64,000 bases of DNA from NCBI RefSeq assembly GCF_016865525.2, contig NZ_CP075169.1:6014337-6078336 (forward strand), written 5' to 3'. Positions 63,001-64,000 of this stretch are shown here, piece after piece. The stretch is from Sodalis ligni (GTDB taxonomy: Bacteria; Pseudomonadota; Gammaproteobacteria; Enterobacterales; Enterobacteriaceae). The notes beneath the pieces are model-generated. The model did no database searches. It was not told where the DNA came from and worked only from the letters and a program-made list of their open reading frames with translations. Both the position numbers and the translations under genes were made by a program. Position 1 is the stretch's first letter; each line of letters starts with the position of its first letter.

Positions 63001-63767
63001 GCACGCAGGTCATAACCGTTGGCCGGTCGTTCGTTATAATCCTCGAAATCCCGCGATTGGCGCCAATTACTCAAGCGGAAATAGCTGTTGGCCGATAATT
63101 TCAGGTAATGGGTCCAGGCTTCCGCGCCGATTCCGGCCCGGCGATTTTTACCGGTGAAGTCATTATCATAAAAAGTATTTAGCCCGTACATCCAATCGCC
63201 GTGAAAGGTTCGCACGCCGCCGCCGATATTACCGGTATTGCGGTGATCTTTATTCCGTATCCCCCATTGGCTGAATACCATGGCATCCTGATTTTCATAT
63301 AACGGCACCAAGAGATCCAGCGCACTATTGTCCAGTTTGAATCGCTCATTGAGATTGAGCTGTAACCGCACGGTGCCGAATTGATCAAACCAGTCTTTGG
63401 CATACTGGCCTGCTCCGCCTGCCAGCGCCGAACGCGCCATACCAAGCGCCGCTTTATCGCTCTGTTGCGCAGTCAGCAGGTGGCCTGCCGACATGGCTCC
63501 CCCGGCGATTTTATTTTCTATGGACTCTTGCGCGGTCGATGAATCGTCATTATTTAATAGAACGTTCTTGGCCGGCGTCTCTACCGAGGCGGCGACGGAT
63601 GCCGCCCCCGCCGGAGCAAAAGCCACTCCGAGGGGTAACATGACCTGCGCCGCAATGATTGCCCAGGCGACAGGTCGCCACAAAGGGAAATCCTGACGAC
63701 TTGAGGCAAATGGCCGGCACGAACCCGTATTATTATCGGATGAAGGATATGGAGGTTTACCTGGCAT
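60072..63767 (-). CDS. Intimin/invasin-like inverse autotransporter
   Basis: 1231-residue surface protein. It has an unusually long N-terminus with a hydrophobic signal segment (about 30-57), an inverse-autotransporter beta-barrel domain (about 120-345, with WFDQFGTVRLQLN and SRISLQINYRLGES), and a transition into several bacterial Ig-like repeats starting near residue 473 with a recurring LTxxxSAKDxxGxxxxGL pattern (copies begin SDNILADGTD, GEETLTVGDG, KATLTADNTE). The last ~105 residues hold two Cys (PYCTLP, GFVACAS) and resemble a C-type-lectin-like tip. No LysM domain is evident. Such proteins anchor in the outer membrane and bind host or environmental surfaces. The receptor is unknown. 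It replaces the genes that follow thiH in E. coli. Confidence 0.88.
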   Translation of the reverse strand: MPGKPPYPSSDNNTGSCRPFASSRQDFPLWRPVAWAIIAAQVMLPLGVAFAPAGAASVAASVETPAKNVLLNNDDSSTAQESIENKIAGGAMSAGHLLTAQQSDKAALGMARSALAGGAGQYAKDWFDQFGTVRLQLNLNERFKLDNSALDLLVPLYENQDAMVFSQWGIRNKDHRNTGNIGGGVRTFHGDWMYGLNTFYDNDFTGKNRRAGIGAEAWTHYLKLSANSYFRLSNWRQSRDFEDYNERPANGYDLRAEAFLPSHPQLGGKLMYESYRGDEVALFGKNNRQKNPDAFTLGLNYTPFPLLTLGGEHRQGKSGQHDSRISLQINYRLGESWLSQVDPSAVAAGRTLAGSRYDLVERNNHIVLDYKKQEVIRLLMPEQLNGKSGQLLTIAAQVTAKHGLDRVKWDAAELIAAGGAITQSAPHVLSVTLPPYLPAGSTNQYTIGATAYDKKGNASNPAYTQLTVTGQGISLASSPTTATPDRLTADGISTSLLSIILRDDSLKPVSGMADALTMAITFEAGDGEPSVAASAAVSGVAPVVGDISETAVGVYSATLTAGSGTGRAVITPMILGQALKPINVILEPVGLEHGLSTLDISSDNILADGTDHAVVTFSAKDVSGNLLTGLGSRLVFDMTPLEGAVLTDIVEDKGSYSSSLKGTQPGKVTITPILDGVKMDALAKTITLRAALDYEDHSDFSVGEETLTVGDGSTMLSFSAKDESGEPVKGLAERLAFIATPSTGITISDIVETDGNYTARLSGTVAGKVEVAPSIDGKSLSGLVKTVTLAAGPFSELHSVFSISGKQLNANDEDSVELKLIPRDEYDNITTTVETIDFHTSPATGFRLEDAGFDDQGAYVAKLFGTVPGDYTITPSVGGHEIADLSQPLILLAVVDETKSALDIDKATLTADNTETATLTFSAKDSKGQAVTGLGARLVFSASPAEAGVIISPHSESDGTYTAIVRGTKPGSVSLTPKVDGVEFSTRVKELTFTAASIDLKITVDKEVAKAGEQIMLTVDAMLEDGTRVGDVTIDIHSHGASNRQNRPEIATLLINGESKYEVNVPETGQIRIPITDPTGKGVKTTVEVTARGGKTVTKEVIFTVATSPDVPAANYYGHMAEFIDAIQRPRLASELTGSGSARLNNENWAVARYPVASPYCTLPSFTSLEAAYGSMRTNGWPLSPGGFIWSGTASSIVLTGPSVEALNSQNGQKLLMETSGANLGFVACAS

Positions 63768-64000
63768 TAAATTCTCCTTTTAAGGATGTAGGGTGCCTTC
63801 TTCAATGCGCCCCGCAATCAAGAAATAACTTCACAAATATGAATTTTATTTATTTAAAAAATAATGAATCACGACTCACGTAATAGGAATATTTTCAGCT
63901 TTTGAAAATATATTATTCGTAATCACATTATCTAGATTGAAAATAAAAACATCTTGATGAAATTATGATATTTCTTAAAAGGAACTTGGGTGTTATTTTT
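63768..64000. other. AT-rich region upstream of the intimin-like gene
   Basis: About 230 bp, very AT-rich, no plausible gene. It should hold the promoter of the intimin-like gene on the minus strand; I could not assign it. The next gene lies outside the window. Confidence 0.5.

Overview
The window looks like a chromosomal segment of an enterobacterium (order Enterobacterales), GC-rich in genes and AT-rich between them. The core backbone is the E. coli-type neighbourhood yjbF-yjbE-pgi-lysC-yjbB ... metH ... metA ... rrn-purH-purD-yjaH-hupA-yjaG-nfi-hemE-nudC-rsd-thiCEFSGH, with several blocks replaced. aceBAK-iclR, pepE and rluF, which sit in this neighbourhood in E. coli, are absent here. A dispersed ~57 bp repeat of a kind I associate with Serratia/Yersinia/Sodalis-type genomes, a regulator gene broken by two small indels, and a gene fragment beside metH suggest a non-Escherichia lineage (Pectobacteriaceae/Yersiniaceae/Sodalis-like) with some ongoing gene loss. 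The genus is not determined. No insertion sequence, prophage, CRISPR array or plasmid feature was seen.

Layout. (1) 1-6868: yjbF (partial), yjbE, pgi on the minus strand; lysC on the plus strand behind a lysine riboswitch; yjbB on the minus strand. (2) 6888-12993: an accessory minus-strand operon (solute-binding protein, cytoplasmic alkaline-phosphatase-superfamily enzyme, two permeases, ATPase, HAD phosphatase) divergent from a GntR/UTRA regulator; probably uptake and dephosphorylation of an organophosphorus compound. (3) 13018-17648: a Dabb-domain protein, a gene remnant, metH. (4) 18006-20700: gntK and edd, with a perfect GntR operator and a HexR-like site. (5) 20805-21734: metA with tandem met boxes. 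(6) 21986-26705: a sigma54-dependent sugar-acid module (PrpR_N-type activator, KdgT-type permease, two-subunit UxaA-type dehydratase) with a recognisable sigma54 promoter.

(7) 26816-38367 is the most unusual part: a broken FCD-type GntR regulator, then divergently an amino-acid-type ABC importer followed by six enzymes (M24 creatinase/ectoine-hydrolase-like, two M20 carbamoylase/allantoate-amidohydrolase-like enzymes, a D-2-hydroxyacid dehydrogenase, a polysaccharide-deacetylase-like protein and an LDH2-type dehydrogenase). Four of the six belong to families that cut C-N bonds, and TTGGTATACCAA-type palindromes precede the transporter and the first M20 gene. I know no named pathway with this combination. 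It resembles, but does not match, ectoine (ehu/eut/doe) and allantoate (all) catabolism.

(8) 38468-40072: a CGNR-type regulator divergent from an alpha/beta hydrolase. (9) 40095-45860: a complete rRNA operon on the minus strand (16S, tRNA-Glu, 23S, 5S) whose 23S gene carries two intervening sequences, in helices 25 and 45. (10) 46111-59953: conserved housekeeping genes, ending with the TPP-riboswitch-controlled thiCEFSGH operon. (11) 60072-63767: a large intimin/invasin-like inverse autotransporter.
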